From Caulobacter mirabilis (GTDB taxonomy: Bacteria > Pseudomonadota > Alphaproteobacteria > Caulobacterales > Caulobacteraceae): DNA of 64,000 nucleotides. The stretch is taken from positions 4,360,001 to 4,424,000 of the forward strand of contig NZ_CP024201.1 of the NCBI RefSeq assembly GCF_002749615.1, in the 5' to 3' direction. Positions 23,359 to 32,595 of this stretch are shown in pieces (within the stretch, counting starts at the first letter, position 1; each line of letters opens with the position of its first letter). The translations under genes and the position numbers were made by a program. Under the pieces are notes generated by a model. That model was not told the origin of the DNA. It did no database searches and saw nothing but the letters and a program-made list of their open reading frames with translations.

Positions 23359-24203
23359 GCCGCCTGACCGGCGCGGCGATGGTCGCCGGGGTCGCCGGAC
23401 GGCCGGTGACCCATTCGCTGAGCCCGCTGCTGCACAACGCCTGGATCGCCGCCGCCGGCCTGGACGCGGTCTATGTGCCGCTGTCGCCGCCCGAGGACGG
23501 CTTCCGCGCCTTCGCCGACGGTCTGCGCGGCGGCGTGATCCAGGGCGTCAACGTCACCATCCCGTTCAAGGAAGACGCCTTGGCGGTCGCCGACGAGCGC
23601 AGCCAGCGCGCCCTGCTGGCCGGCGCGGCCAACCTACTGCTGTTCCGCGAGAACGGGACGATCTACGCCGACAACACCGACGGCCTGGGCATGCTCGGCG
23701 CGCTGGCGGCCCAGGCGTCCGGCTTCGATCCCAAGGCGGGCCCCGCCGTGGTCCTGGGCGCCGGCGGCGCGGCGCGGGGCGCCGCGGCCGCCCTGTCGCT
23801 GGCCGGCGCGCCGGAGGTCCGCATCCTGAACCGCAGCGCCGACCGCGCCGAGGCTCTGGCCCGCGACATCGGCGGAACGGTGAAGGCCGTGCCCCGCGAC
23901 GGCGCGCTGGCCGAGGCCAACCTGATCGTCAACGCCACGTCGCTGGGGCTGGGCGGCGGCGGCGGGCCGGATGTCGACCTGGGTGAAGCGCCCGGCTCGG
24001 CCGTGGTGCTGGACATGGTCTACAAGCCGCTGCGCACCGAGTTCCTGCAGCGCGCGGCCGCGAGGGGCCTGCGCACCGCGGACGGGCTGGAGATGCTGAT
24101 TCGCCAGGCGGTTCCGAGTTTCGAGGCCTTCTTCGGCGTCGCGCCGCCGGAGAGCGTCGACGTGCGCGGCCTTGCGCTGAACATTCTGGGAGAAGGCCAA
24201 TGA
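23355..24203 (+). CDS. aroE: shikimate dehydrogenase
   Basis: A 282-residue NADP enzyme reducing 3-dehydroshikimate in the aromatic amino-acid pathway. Substrate motifs GRPVTHSLSPLLHNAWI (residues 11-27) and NVTIPFKEDAL with the catalytic Lys, NTDGLGML, and the nucleotide-binding GAGGAARGAA are all intact, as is NATSLGL. It overlaps maf and coaE by four bases each, so the three form a tight operon. Confidence 0.97.
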   Translation: MSRLTGAAMVAGVAGRPVTHSLSPLLHNAWIAAAGLDAVYVPLSPPEDGFRAFADGLRGGVIQGVNVTIPFKEDALAVADERSQRALLAGAANLLLFRENGTIYADNTDGLGMLGALAAQASGFDPKAGPAVVLGAGGAARGAAAALSLAGAPEVRILNRSADRAEALARDIGGTVKAVPRDGALAEANLIVNATSLGLGGGGGPDVDLGEAPGSAVVLDMVYKPLRTEFLQRAAARGLRTADGLEMLIRQAVPSFEAFFGVAPPESVDVRGLALNILGEGQ

Positions 24204-24841
24204 TCGTCGTCGGACTGACCGGCTCCATCGGCATGGGCAAGTCGACCACGGCGGCCATGTTCGCGACCGAGGGCGCGCCCGTCTACGACGCCGACGCCGA
24301 GGTCCACGCCCTTTACGCCAAGGGCGGCGCGGCGGTGGCCCCGCTGGATGAAGCCTTTCCCGGCGTGGTGCGCGACGGCGCGGTCGACCGCGCCCTGCTG
24401 AGCCGGCAGGTGGTCGGCAAGCCGGACGAACTGAAGCGCCTGGAGGCGATCGTCCATCCGCTGGTCGGCGCCACCCGCGCCGGCTTCTTCGAGAAGGCCG
24501 CCGCCCAGGGGGCCGACATCGTGATTCTCGACATCCCGCTGCTGTTCGAGACCGGCGGCGAGAAGCGCGTCGACGCGGTCGTGGTGGTTTCGGCGCCGGC
24601 GGACATCCAGCGACAGCGCGTCCTGGCGCGTCCGGACATGACCGAGGAGAAGCTCGACGCCATCCTCGCCCGCCAGATGGCCGACGTCGAAAAGCGAGCG
24701 CGCGCCCACTTCGTCATCGACACAGGACAGGGGCTGGACCACGCTCGCGATCAAGTCCGCGAGGTGCTCGCAAAGCTCCGCGATCCCGCCTATGTCGCGA
24801 CCCTGCGCCGGGTTGAAGGCGGCGGCGAAGCGGCTCATTGA
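24200..24841 (+). CDS. coaE: dephospho-CoA kinase
   Basis: A 213-residue kinase for the last step of coenzyme A synthesis. The P-loop GLTGSIGMGKST is at residues 5-16, DADAEVHALY follows, and DIPLLFETGGE carries the core Asp/Pro-Leu-Leu signature. It overlaps aroE by ATGA and is followed 6 nt later by dnaQ. Confidence 0.97.
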   Translation: MIVVGLTGSIGMGKSTTAAMFATEGAPVYDADAEVHALYAKGGAAVAPLDEAFPGVVRDGAVDRALLSRQVVGKPDELKRLEAIVHPLVGATRAGFFEKAAAQGADIVILDIPLLFETGGEKRVDAVVVVSAPADIQRQRVLARPDMTEEKLDAILARQMADVEKRARAHFVIDTGQGLDHARDQVREVLAKLRDPAYVATLRRVEGGGEAAH

Positions 24842-24847
24842 GAGCGG

Positions 24848-25546
24848 ATGGCGCGCCACCTCGTCCTCGATACTGAGACCACCGGCCTCGATCCCCGGAC
24901 GGGTCACCGGCTGATCGAAATCGCCTGTGTCGAGGTGATCGACTTCATCCCGACGAACCGGAGTTTCCACGAGTACGTCCATCCGGACCGCGAGATCGAC
25001 GCCGACGCCGAGCGCGTGCACGGCATCTCGCTGGCCTTCCTGAAGGACAAGCCGCGCTTCCACGAGATCGTCGACAAGTTCCTGGACTTCGTCGGCGATG
25101 ATCCGATCGTCGCGCACAACGCGCCCTTCGACCGAAGCTTCGTGAACGCCGAACTGCAACGGCTGGGTCGCACCCCGCCGCCGGACGACCGCTGGATCGA
25201 CACCTTGGCCCTGGCCAAGAAGAAGTTTCCTGGGATGTACAACTCCCTGGACGCGCTCTGTAAGCGGATGAAGATCTCGCTGGCCTCGCGCGACAAGCAC
25301 GGAGCGCTGATCGACGCCGAGCTGCTGGCGGCGGTGTATCTGGAGCTTCAGGGCGGCAAGGAGCGAGCGCTGGACCTCACCGTCGAGACGGTCGCCCGCG
25401 CCCAGGCCTCGATCCAGTCGATCGTCTACGGCGCGCGCCCCCGTCCGCTCGCGCCGCGCTCGACCGAACAAGAAAGAGCCGCGCACGAGGCCTTCGTGCG
25501 CGGCGTCCTCAAGGATAAGGCTGTCTGGCTGAAGTACGGGATCTGA
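24848..25546 (+). CDS. dnaQ: DNA polymerase III epsilon subunit (proofreading exonuclease)
   Basis: A 232-residue DEDDh exonuclease: ExoI VLDTETTGLDP at residues 6-16, ExoII VAHNAPFDRSFVN at about 88-100 and ExoIII HGALIDAELLA at about 155-165 provide the four acids and the His. A C-terminal tail of about 55 residues fits the segment that binds the alpha subunit. It ends the ppsR-maf-aroE-coaE-dnaQ run and converges on secB with a 23-nt gap. Confidence 0.97.
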   Translation: MARHLVLDTETTGLDPRTGHRLIEIACVEVIDFIPTNRSFHEYVHPDREIDADAERVHGISLAFLKDKPRFHEIVDKFLDFVGDDPIVAHNAPFDRSFVNAELQRLGRTPPPDDRWIDTLALAKKKFPGMYNSLDALCKRMKISLASRDKHGALIDAELLAAVYLELQGGKERALDLTVETVARAQASIQSIVYGARPRPLAPRSTEQERAAHEAFVRGVLKDKAVWLKYGI

Positions 25547-25569
25547 GATCCCGCCCCCCACAGCGTATC

Positions 25570-26079
25570 TTAGGCGTTGCCGACCAGGCCGCCTTCACCG
25601 CCGGCCTGGGCCTTGCGGGCCGCGTAGACGCCGGCGAAATCAATCGGGTCCAGTTGGAACGGCGGGAAGCCGCCCTCGGACGTCACGTCCGAGATCAGGC
25701 GACGAGCGTACGGGAACAGGAAGCGCGGGCACTCGATCAGCAGCACCGCTTCCAGATCGGCTTCCGGCACGCCGCTGATGGCGAACAGGCCGCCGTACAG
25801 CAGCTCGACGTGGAAGGCCGTCTTGTCGCCGCGCTTGGCGGTGGCCGTGAGCTTCAGGTCGACTTCGAACAGACCGTCCTGGCGACCGCGCGCGTTCATC
25901 TCGACGCCGATGTCGATCTGCGGCTGCAGGCCGGCGGAGTCGGCGCGCAGGGATTCCGGCGCGTTCGGATTCTCGAACGAGAAGTCCCGAACGAACTGCG
26001 CGAGAATGCGGAATCCGGGCTGTTCGGTGGCGGCGCCGTTCTCGCCATTGGCGGCGGGCGCGGAGGGCGTATCGCTCAT
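25570..26079 (-). CDS. secB: SecB protein-export chaperone
   Basis: A 169-residue homotetrameric chaperone delivering unfolded precursors to SecA. Family features are FVRDFSFENPNAP near residue 35, the acidic IDIGVEMNARG, and the conserved ECPRFLFPYARRLISDVTSEGGFPPFQLDPIDF run cut here into ECPRFLFPYAR at about 124 and PPFQLDPIDF at about 146. The ATG at 26079 starts just before the low-complexity N terminus; the longer frame is not conserved. Confidence 0.97.
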   Translation of the reverse strand: MSDTPSAPAANGENGAATEQPGFRILAQFVRDFSFENPNAPESLRADSAGLQPQIDIGVEMNARGRQDGLFEVDLKLTATAKRGDKTAFHVELLYGGLFAISGVPEADLEAVLLIECPRFLFPYARRLISDVTSEGGFPPFQLDPIDFAGVYAARKAQAGGEGGLVGNA

Positions 26080-26243
26080 TTTCGGGATCGCGTTCCTGGA
26101 CGTAGCCTTGAGAGCGCCCCAAACGGGCGCGACATGATGAAGGCGCGCTGCTATCACGCACACCTTGCCCGTGCAACGGCAGCCCCCTGACGAGGCCGCC
26201 GTACTCTCCTATATTGCGATTAGTCCCAGTCTACGGAAGTCCC

Positions 26244-26849
26244 GTGAAGGCCCTCGAACTCGTCATCTTCGCCGTCTTCGCCGTCGTGGTGCTCTACCAG
26301 CTCTACGCCGTGCTCGGCCGCCGCATCGGTCGCCAACCCGAAGACCTGCCGGCGCCCGTCGCCACGTCCGATCCCGTGCTGCAGCAGCCTGAGCCTGCCG
26401 ACGAGGGAGCGCCCGCCACCGGCCTGGCCGCCGTGCGCCAGCGCGATCCGTCGTTCGATGTCGGTCATTTCCTGTCCGGCGCCCGCCAGGCCTACGAGAT
26501 GATCGTGATCGCCTTCGCCGAGGGCGACCGCGCCACGCTGAAGAACCTGCTGTCGCCCGCTGTGGCGGAGAGCTTCGAGGGGGCGATCGACACCCGTGAG
26601 GCGGAAGGTCGCAGCGAGAAGGTCGAGTTCCTGCATCCGCCCCGCGCCGACCTGGAGTCGATCGACGTCGACGGCGACGCCGTTCGCGCGGTGGTCCGCT
26701 TCCTGGCCGAGTTCCGCTCGCGCTCGAAGGGCCCCGAGGGCGAGGCGGTCGACGATCGCCGCACCGCCGAGCTCTGGACGTTCGAACGTAATCTTAACAG
26801 CCGCGACCCCAACTGGACCCTGGTTCACGTAGACGCCGCGGAGGCGTGA
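26244..26849 (+). CDS. Tim44/TimA domain membrane protein
   Basis: A 201-residue protein with one N-terminal helix (LELVIFAVFAVVVLYQLYAVLG, read in two parts at residues 3-24), an acidic linker, then a Tim44-like domain at about 70-200 (FDVGHFLSGARQAYEMIVIAF, AVVRFLAEFRS, ELWTFERNL). The GTG at 26244 with GGAAG upstream is chosen over a TTG at 26214. Such proteins are the bacterial relatives of mitochondrial Tim44 and probably act at the inner membrane. Its stop overlaps the mltA start. Confidence 0.92.
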   Translation: MKALELVIFAVFAVVVLYQLYAVLGRRIGRQPEDLPAPVATSDPVLQQPEPADEGAPATGLAAVRQRDPSFDVGHFLSGARQAYEMIVIAFAEGDRATLKNLLSPAVAESFEGAIDTREAEGRSEKVEFLHPPRADLESIDVDGDAVRAVVRFLAEFRSRSKGPEGEAVDDRRTAELWTFERNLNSRDPNWTLVHVDAAEA

Positions 26850-28006
26850 TGCGATTTCGAGTTCTCGGGGCGGCGTTGGCGCTGGTCGTGGCGGCCTGCG
26901 CCACGCCGAAGCGTGACGGCCCGCTGGTCCCGCCGCCCAAGCCGCGGCCGATCCCCGAAAAACCGGTTCCGCCCCCGCCGCCCCCGCCGACCGTCTGGCT
27001 GCCCTTCTCCGAGCTGCCGGGCTGGGACCGCGAAGATCACCTGGCGGCGCTCGAGGCTTTCAAGGCGACCTGCGGCGTCGCCCGCGACCCCGCCGTGAAC
27101 ACGGTCTGCCGCAAAGCGCGCCAGATGCCGCCGCCCGACGACCAATCCGCCCGCGCCTTCCTGGAAGAGAATTTCCGCGCCACGCCGATCGGCGGCGACG
27201 GCCTGCTGACCGCCTATTTCGCACCGGTCTACGAGGCCCGCATCTCCAACCGCGACGGCTTCTCCGCTCCGGTGATGGCCAAGCCGGACGACCTGGTTCT
27301 GGTCGATCCGGCGGAGCTCGATTCTTCGGCCGCGCCCGGCCCTCGCATCCCGGCCCGCCTGCGCGGCGGCAAGGCCGAGGCCTATCCGGATCGCGCGACG
27401 ATCGAGGCCGAGCAGCGTGGCGTCGTCCTGGCCTGGATGCGGCCGGAAGACCTGTTCTTCCTGCAGATCCAAGGCTCGGGCGTGCTGACGCTGCCCGACG
27501 GTCGCCGCAAGCGCGTCGCCTTCGCCGCCCATAACGGCAGGCCGTTCGTCGGCATCGCCAAGCCGCTGCGCGAGCGAGGCCTGCTGGCCGACAACAACAC
27601 TTCCGGCGACTCGATCAAGCGTTGGCTGGCCGAGCATCGCGGCCCCGAGGCTGAGGAGATCATGCGGCTGAACCCGCGCTACGTCTTCTTCAGCATCGCC
27701 GACGACGACGGCCGCGAGCCCGCCGGCGCCGCGGGCGTTCCATTGCCGCCGGGCCGGGCGATCGCCGTGGACAACAGTCGCCACAGCATGGGCGAACTGT
27801 TCTGGATCGACGCCAGCGCTCCGGTGCTGACCGACGCCTTCCCGGTCTACCGCCGCCTGGCGGTGGCGCTGGACACCGGCGGCGCGATCAAGGGCGAGGT
27901 GCGCGCCGACCTCTACATGGGCAAGGGTGACGCCGCGGGGGCCGAGGCCGGCCGCGTGCGCCACACCCTGCGCATGTACCGCCTGGCGCCGATCGGAGGC
28001 TCCTGA
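26849..28006 (+). CDS. mltA: membrane-bound lytic murein transglycosylase A
   Basis: A 385-residue lipoprotein: the lipobox VVAAC puts the lipidated Cys at about residue 17, followed by a proline-rich linker PPPPPPPTVW. The MltA and 3D domains follow, with LLTAYFAPVYEA, FLQIQGSGVL and the catalytic Asp region AVDNSRHSMGELFWID. It cleaves peptidoglycan glycan strands to anhydro-muropeptides in the periplasm. Its ATG overlaps the preceding TGA; smr follows after one base. Confidence 0.96.
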   Translation: MRFRVLGAALALVVAACATPKRDGPLVPPPKPRPIPEKPVPPPPPPPTVWLPFSELPGWDREDHLAALEAFKATCGVARDPAVNTVCRKARQMPPPDDQSARAFLEENFRATPIGGDGLLTAYFAPVYEARISNRDGFSAPVMAKPDDLVLVDPAELDSSAAPGPRIPARLRGGKAEAYPDRATIEAEQRGVVLAWMRPEDLFFLQIQGSGVLTLPDGRRKRVAFAAHNGRPFVGIAKPLRERGLLADNNTSGDSIKRWLAEHRGPEAEEIMRLNPRYVFFSIADDDGREPAGAAGVPLPPGRAIAVDNSRHSMGELFWIDASAPVLTDAFPVYRRLAVALDTGGAIKGEVRADLYMGKGDAAGAEAGRVRHTLRMYRLAPIGGS

Positions 28007-28007
28007 C

Positions 28008-28538
28008 GTGCCGCCCCGGAAGATTCAGCCCGAAGAGGCGCGGCTCTGGGGCCATGTCACCGCCACCGTCAGGCCGCTGCCCGGCCGCCTGTCGCCGAAG
28101 ATCGAGGCGGAGGCGCCCGCGAAGGCCAAGCCGGCCGAGGATGCGCCGGCTCGCCTGCCCATCGCCGAAGCCAAGGCGGCGCGCCACCGTCCGAAGCCGC
28201 CCGCCGCTCCGGACCGTATCGAGCCCGGCCGTCACCGCCGGATCATCCGCGGCCGCGAGCCGCTGGAAGCCCGCATCGACCTGCACGGCCTCACCCACGA
28301 CCGGGCCCGGGCGGCGCTGGAGGCCTTCCTGCTGCGCGTCTGGGACGAGGGCTGCCGCGAGGCCCTGGTCATCACCGGCAAGGGAACGCAGGGCGAGGGG
28401 ATCATCCGCCGGTTCACGCCCGAGTGGCTGGCCGCGCCGCCGCTGCGCGACATCGTCGCCGGCGTCTCCTCGGCCCACCGCCGCCACGGCGGCGACGGAG
28501 CCCTCTACGTCGCCCTGAAAAGAAAAAGCCGCGGCTGA
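28008..28538 (+). CDS. Smr domain protein
   Basis: A 176-residue protein with a charged, Ala/Pro/Lys-rich N terminus (1-75) and a C-terminal Smr domain. The domain shows ARIDLHGLTHDRARAALEAFL at about 87 and VITGKG at about 122, matching the LDLHG...GKG signature shared with MutS2. It starts with GTG one base after mltA. Smr domains are nucleases or nucleic-acid binding modules, some acting in ribosome rescue; the exact role here is unknown. Confidence 0.92.
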   Translation: MPPRKIQPEEARLWGHVTATVRPLPGRLSPKIEAEAPAKAKPAEDAPARLPIAEAKAARHRPKPPAAPDRIEPGRHRRIIRGREPLEARIDLHGLTHDRARAALEAFLLRVWDEGCREALVITGKGTQGEGIIRRFTPEWLAAPPLRDIVAGVSSAHRRHGGDGALYVALKRKSRG

Positions 28539-28619
28539 CGTCGCGTCACACTTGGCGCCCGGATTTCCGCGCCCATAGTTCCTCATAGGTCAAGGTTCTG
28601 GGGGCAGGAGTTTGGACCG

Positions 28620-30125
28620 ATGACGGAACGCGTGCTGATCATCGGCGCCGGGATGGCCGGGCTGTTCACAGCCCTGGCGCTAGGCGCATCCGGCCGGCAG
28701 GTCGACATCCTTGAGCGCGATCCGCCCGCCCCGGACGGCGGCGCCGACGACGCCTTCGAGACCTGGAACCGGCGCGGCGTCGGCCATCTGCGGCATAGCC
28801 ACGCCTTCCTGGCCCGTCTGCGCAAGATCATCGTCGACAACCATCCCGCCCTGCTGGACGAGCTCAAGGCCGCCGGCGTGCAGGAGCTGAAGTTCGCCGA
28901 CGGCCTCAATCCCATCGCCAAGGCCCGCTATCGCGCCCGACCAGAGGACGCCGGCCTGACTGTCCTGACCAGCCGTCGCACGACCCTGGAGCTGGTCCTG
29001 CGCCGCTACGTCGAGCGCATGGCCAACGTGACCCTCCACAGCGGCGTCAACGCCGCCGGCCTGCTCGGCAGTCTGGACGGCGAGAACCGCTACGTCGTTC
29101 GGGGCCTGAGGCTGGAAGACGCCGACGGCCTGCGGGAGGAAGAGGCCGACCTCGTCGTCGACGCCGCCGGCCGCATGTCCCAGGGCTTCGAATGGCTGGC
29201 GGAGGCGGGCGTGAGCACGCCCGAGGAGAGCGAGGACGCCGGCATCCTCTACTACACCCGCCACTACCGCCTGCGGCCAGATCAGGACGCCCCCGAGCGC
29301 GCCGCCGCGCCCGCCGCCGGCGACCTGGGCTACATCAAGTACGGCCTGTTCCCGGCCGATAATCGCTGCTTCTCGATCACCCTGGCCGTACCGGAGATCG
29401 AACAGACCCTTCGCCAGGCCGTTCTGAAGCCCGAGACCTTCGACCGGATCTGCAGCCTGCTGCCCGGCATCGCCCGCTGGACCGACGTCGAGCGATCCGA
29501 GCCGATCAGCAAGGTGTTCGGCATGGGCGACCTGAAGAGCCGCTGGCGCGACACCGTCGTGGACGGCAGGCCCAAGGCGCTGAACCTGTTCTTCGTCGGC
29601 GACGGCCTGGTGCGGACCAACCCGCTGTACGGTCGCGGCTGCAGTTTCGCGGCGGTCGAGGCGCACCTGCTGCGCGATGTGCTGGACGCCCATAGGCGGC
29701 CGGCGGCGCGGGCGATCGCCTACCACGACGCGGTCTCCGCCGAGTTGCGCCCGTACTACGACGACATGCGCACCCAGGATCGCTCGGCGATCCGCCGCGC
29801 CCGGAATGCGCTGGACCCTGCCTATCGCCCGCGCGCGAAGGCGAAGGTCCTCAAGAGCTTCGGCGAGGACGCCGTCACCATCGCCCTCCGCTCGGACCCG
29901 GACCTCATCCGCGAGTTCATGCGCGGCTTCCACATGCTGGAGCCGTCCAGCGCCTGGCTGAAGCGTCCGGCCAACCTGGCCAAGGTGATGGGCGCCTGGG
30001 CGACGCCCAAGTCGGCCAAGGCCTCGCTGTACCCGCCCAGGCTGGGGCCGGACCGGTCCGAGATGTTCGGAACGTTGAACCTGTCGGCGACGGCCGACGC
30101 CGAGCGGCTGGGCCTGGCGGCCTAA
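28620..30125 (+). CDS. FAD-dependent oxidoreductase (monooxygenase-like)
   Basis: A 501-residue flavoprotein with the N-terminal dinucleotide fold VLIIGAGMAGLFTALALG at residues 5-22, the RRTTLELVLRRYVE helix and a late FAD-ribityl region FFVGDGLVRTNPLYGRGCSFA at about 322. It resembles the geranylgeranyl-reductase/halogenase-like wing of flavin enzymes rather than UbiH. AGGAG precedes the ATG. It converges on hisE with overlapping stop codons. Substrate is unknown. Confidence 0.85.
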   Translation: MTERVLIIGAGMAGLFTALALGASGRQVDILERDPPAPDGGADDAFETWNRRGVGHLRHSHAFLARLRKIIVDNHPALLDELKAAGVQELKFADGLNPIAKARYRARPEDAGLTVLTSRRTTLELVLRRYVERMANVTLHSGVNAAGLLGSLDGENRYVVRGLRLEDADGLREEEADLVVDAAGRMSQGFEWLAEAGVSTPEESEDAGILYYTRHYRLRPDQDAPERAAAPAAGDLGYIKYGLFPADNRCFSITLAVPEIEQTLRQAVLKPETFDRICSLLPGIARWTDVERSEPISKVFGMGDLKSRWRDTVVDGRPKALNLFFVGDGLVRTNPLYGRGCSFAAVEAHLLRDVLDAHRRPAARAIAYHDAVSAELRPYYDDMRTQDRSAIRRARNALDPAYRPRAKAKVLKSFGEDAVTIALRSDPDLIREFMRGFHMLEPSSAWLKRPANLAKVMGAWATPKSAKASLYPPRLGPDRSEMFGTLNLSATADAERLGLAA

Positions 30126-30445
30126 GGCGTCCGCGAGGCCTTTTCAGCCACGCCCGACCGCCCCTCGCGCGCCTCCAGCTTCGCCGCCACCTCGTCCAGC
30201 GACACGCCGCTCGCGGCCAACAGAGCCAGCAGGTGGTAAAGAACGTCGGCGCTCTCGGCGGCCAGGGCGTCGCGGTCCTTCAGCGCCGCGGCCAGCACCG
30301 TCTCGACCGCCTCCTCGCCCAGCTTCTTGGCGGCCAGGGTCGGATCGGCCAGCAGCTTGGCCGTCCAGGATTCCGACGGGTCGGCCCCGCGGCGCGCCTC
30401 GATGGTCGCCGCCAGCCGGTCGAGGACTTCGCTCAGTCGGCTCAT
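30122..30445 (-). CDS. hisE: phosphoribosyl-ATP pyrophosphatase
   Basis: A 107-residue MazG-fold enzyme for step two of histidine synthesis. The metal-binding helix pair KLGEEAVETVLAA and ESADVLYHLLALL is intact. Its ATG overlaps the hisF stop, and it ends the hisB-H-A-F-E run. The fused hisI domain seen in enterobacteria is absent, so HisI must be separate. The stop overlaps the opposing FAD gene stop. Confidence 0.96.
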   Translation of the reverse strand: MSRLSEVLDRLAATIEARRGADPSESWTAKLLADPTLAAKKLGEEAVETVLAAALKDRDALAAESADVLYHLLALLAASGVSLDEVAAKLEAREGRSGVAEKASRTP

Positions 30446-31215
30446 GCCGCCTCCTGTCCCAGCCGCACCGGCACGCCCGCCGCGGCCATGGCCCGCTTGG
30501 CCTCCGCGATCGAGACCTCGCCGAAGTGAAAGATCGAGGCCGCCAGCACCGCGTCGGCGTGGCCCACGGTCACCGCCTCGACCAGATGCTGGACATGGCC
30601 CGCCCCGCCGCTGGCGATCACGGGCACCGAGACCGCGCCGGTCACCGCGCGGAGCAGTCCCGTGTCGTAGCCGATCTTGGCTCCGTCCCGATCCATGGAG
30701 GTCAGCAGGATCTCGCCCGCGCCCTTCTCCACCGCCCGGGCGGCGAACTCGACAGCGTCGATGCCGGTGTCGTTGCGCCCGCCGTAGGTGAAGATGTTCC
30801 AGCCCCCGTCGCCGCGCGCCTTGGCGTCCACGGCCACGACCACGCACTGGCTGCCGAAGGCGTCGGCCATGCCGGTGATCAGGTCGGGATTCTCCACCGC
30901 TGCGGTGTTGACCGAAACCTTGTCGGCGCCGGCCCGCAGCAGGGCGCGGGCGTTCTCGACGCTGCGCACGCCGCCGCCGACCGACACCGGCATGAAGCAC
31001 TCATCCGCCGTCCGGGCGACGACGTCCAGGATCGCGCCGCGGCCCTCGTGACTGGCGGTGATGTCCAGGAACATCAGCTCGTCGGCGCCGGCGGCGTCAT
31101 AGGCCCGCGCCTGCTCCACGGGATCGCCGGCGTCGCGCAGGGCGACGAAATTGACGCCCTTCACCACGCGCCCGTCCTTGACGTCCAGGCAGGGAATGAC
31201 GCGGACCTTGAGCAT
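30442..31215 (-). CDS. hisF: imidazole glycerol phosphate synthase cyclase subunit
   Basis: A 257-residue TIM barrel with catalytic Asp in IPCLDVKDGRVVKG (residues 7-20) and VVAVDAKARGDG (about 129), plus the phosphate loops VGGGVRS and IASGGAG. It pairs with HisH, supplied two genes upstream, to make IGP and AICAR. It overlaps hisE by four bases and follows hisA by 4 nt. Confidence 0.98.
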   Translation of the reverse strand: MLKVRVIPCLDVKDGRVVKGVNFVALRDAGDPVEQARAYDAAGADELMFLDITASHEGRGAILDVVARTADECFMPVSVGGGVRSVENARALLRAGADKVSVNTAAVENPDLITGMADAFGSQCVVVAVDAKARGDGGWNIFTYGGRNDTGIDAVEFAARAVEKGAGEILLTSMDRDGAKIGYDTGLLRAVTGAVSVPVIASGGAGHVQHLVEAVTVGHADAVLAASIFHFGEVSIAEAKRAMAAAGVPVRLGQEAA

Positions 31216-31219
31216 GGGA

Positions 31220-31945
31220 TCAGCCGCCCGCGATGGCCAGGGCCTTGGCCGGGTCGACCGCGCCCTCGTAGAGCGAGCGGCCCAGCACGGCGCCGGCGAT
31301 CGGAACGCCCTTGCGGGCCTTGAGCAGTTCCAGGTCCTTGACCGAAGCGATGCCGCCCGAGGCGATCACCGGGATGGCCACGGCGTCGGCGACCTCGCCG
31401 ACCTGGGCGACATTGACCCCGACCATGGCGCCGTCACGGCCGATGTCGGTGACGATCAAGGCCGCCACGCCGGCGTCCTCGAACCGCTTGGCCAGCTCGA
31501 TCACGCCCAGATCAGAGTCGCCGACCCAGCCCTCGGTGGCGACGACGCCGTCCCGGGCGTCGATGGCGACGGCGATCTGCTCGGGCCACTCGCGGGCGGC
31601 GGCCTTGACCAGCGCGGGATCCTTGACGGCCACGGTGCCCAGGATGACCCGGCTGACGCCGGCCTCGATCCAGGTCTCGATCGATTCCATGGTGCGGACG
31701 CCGCCGCCCAGCTGCACGGGGATCGAGACGGCGTTCAGGATGCTGGCCACCGCCTCGGCGTTGACCGGCCGCCCCTCGACGGCGCCGTTCAGGTCGACGA
31801 CGTGCAGCCAGGAGAAGCCCTGTCGCTGGAAGCGCTCGGCCTGATTGGCCGGGCTGTCGTTGAAGACCGTTTCCTTGCTCAGGTCGCCGTGCAGCAGACG
31901 CACGCACCGGCCGTCCTTCAGATCGATGGCGGGGTACAGGATCAC
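31220..31945 (-). CDS. hisA: ProFAR isomerase
   Basis: A 241-residue half-barrel-repeat enzyme: ILYPAIDLKDGRCVRL places the first catalytic Asp near residue 8, VAIDARDG the second near 128, with QLGGGVRTM and IASGGIAS phosphate loops. The start is GTG at 31945, overlapping the hisH stop (GTGA); the frame continues upstream inside hisH without meaning. Confidence 0.97.
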   Translation of the reverse strand: MILYPAIDLKDGRCVRLLHGDLSKETVFNDSPANQAERFQRQGFSWLHVVDLNGAVEGRPVNAEAVASILNAVSIPVQLGGGVRTMESIETWIEAGVSRVILGTVAVKDPALVKAAAREWPEQIAVAIDARDGVVATEGWVGDSDLGVIELAKRFEDAGVAALIVTDIGRDGAMVGVNVAQVGEVADAVAIPVIASGGIASVKDLELLKARKGVPIAGAVLGRSLYEGAVDPAKALAIAGG

Positions 31946-32586
31946 GCGGACGTCTCCAGGAAGTTCTGCAGCAGCCGCAGCCCGGGGCCTTGCGACTTCT
32001 CGGGGTGGAACTGCACGCCCATCACGTTGTCGCGCGCGACCGCGGCGGTAAAGCGGCCGCCATGGTCTGTCGTGGCGATCACGTGCGCCGGGTCGGCGGG
32101 GGCGAAGGCGAAGGAATGGGTGAAGTACATGTGCGGCGTCGGGCCCAGCCCCGCCAGCAGCGGCCGCCCGGCGTCGAGGTCGCCCAGGGCGTTCCAGCCC
32201 ATGTGCGGCACCTTGGCGGCGGGGTCGGACGGCCGCAGCCTCGCGACCTCGCCCGGGATCCACCCCAGGCCAGGCGTCTCGCCGAACTCCAGTCCGCGCG
32301 TGGCGAGCAGCTGCATGCCGACGCAGACGCCCAGGAAGGGCGCGCCGCGCGTCACGGCGGCGGTCATGGCCTCGACCAGGCCCTCGCGGGCGGCTAGGGC
32401 GTTCATACAGGCCGCGAAGGCGCCGACGCCCGGCAGCACCAGCCGATCCGCCGCGGCCACGCGATCGGGATCGGCGGTGACAAGGATGTCCACGGATGTG
32501 GTCAGCTGCTCCGCCGCGCGGCGGAGCGCCTTCTCGGCCGAACGAAGGTTGCCCGACCCATAGTCGATCAGGGCGACGCTCTGCAT
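31942..32586 (-). CDS. hisH: imidazole glycerol phosphate synthase glutaminase subunit
   Basis: A 214-residue class I glutamine amidotransferase. IDYGSGNLRS is at residues 7-16, the nucleophile Cys is in GVCVGMQLL (about 82), and the His-Glu pair is in GVQFHPEKSQ (about 192). It feeds ammonia to HisF. It lies 9 nt after hisB and overlaps hisA. Confidence 0.98.
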   Translation of the reverse strand: MQSVALIDYGSGNLRSAEKALRRAAEQLTTSVDILVTADPDRVAAADRLVLPGVGAFAACMNALAAREGLVEAMTAAVTRGAPFLGVCVGMQLLATRGLEFGETPGLGWIPGEVARLRPSDPAAKVPHMGWNALGDLDAGRPLLAGLGPTPHMYFTHSFAFAPADPAHVIATTDHGGRFTAAVARDNVMGVQFHPEKSQGPGLRLLQNFLETSA

Positions 32587-32595
32587 GGGATGATC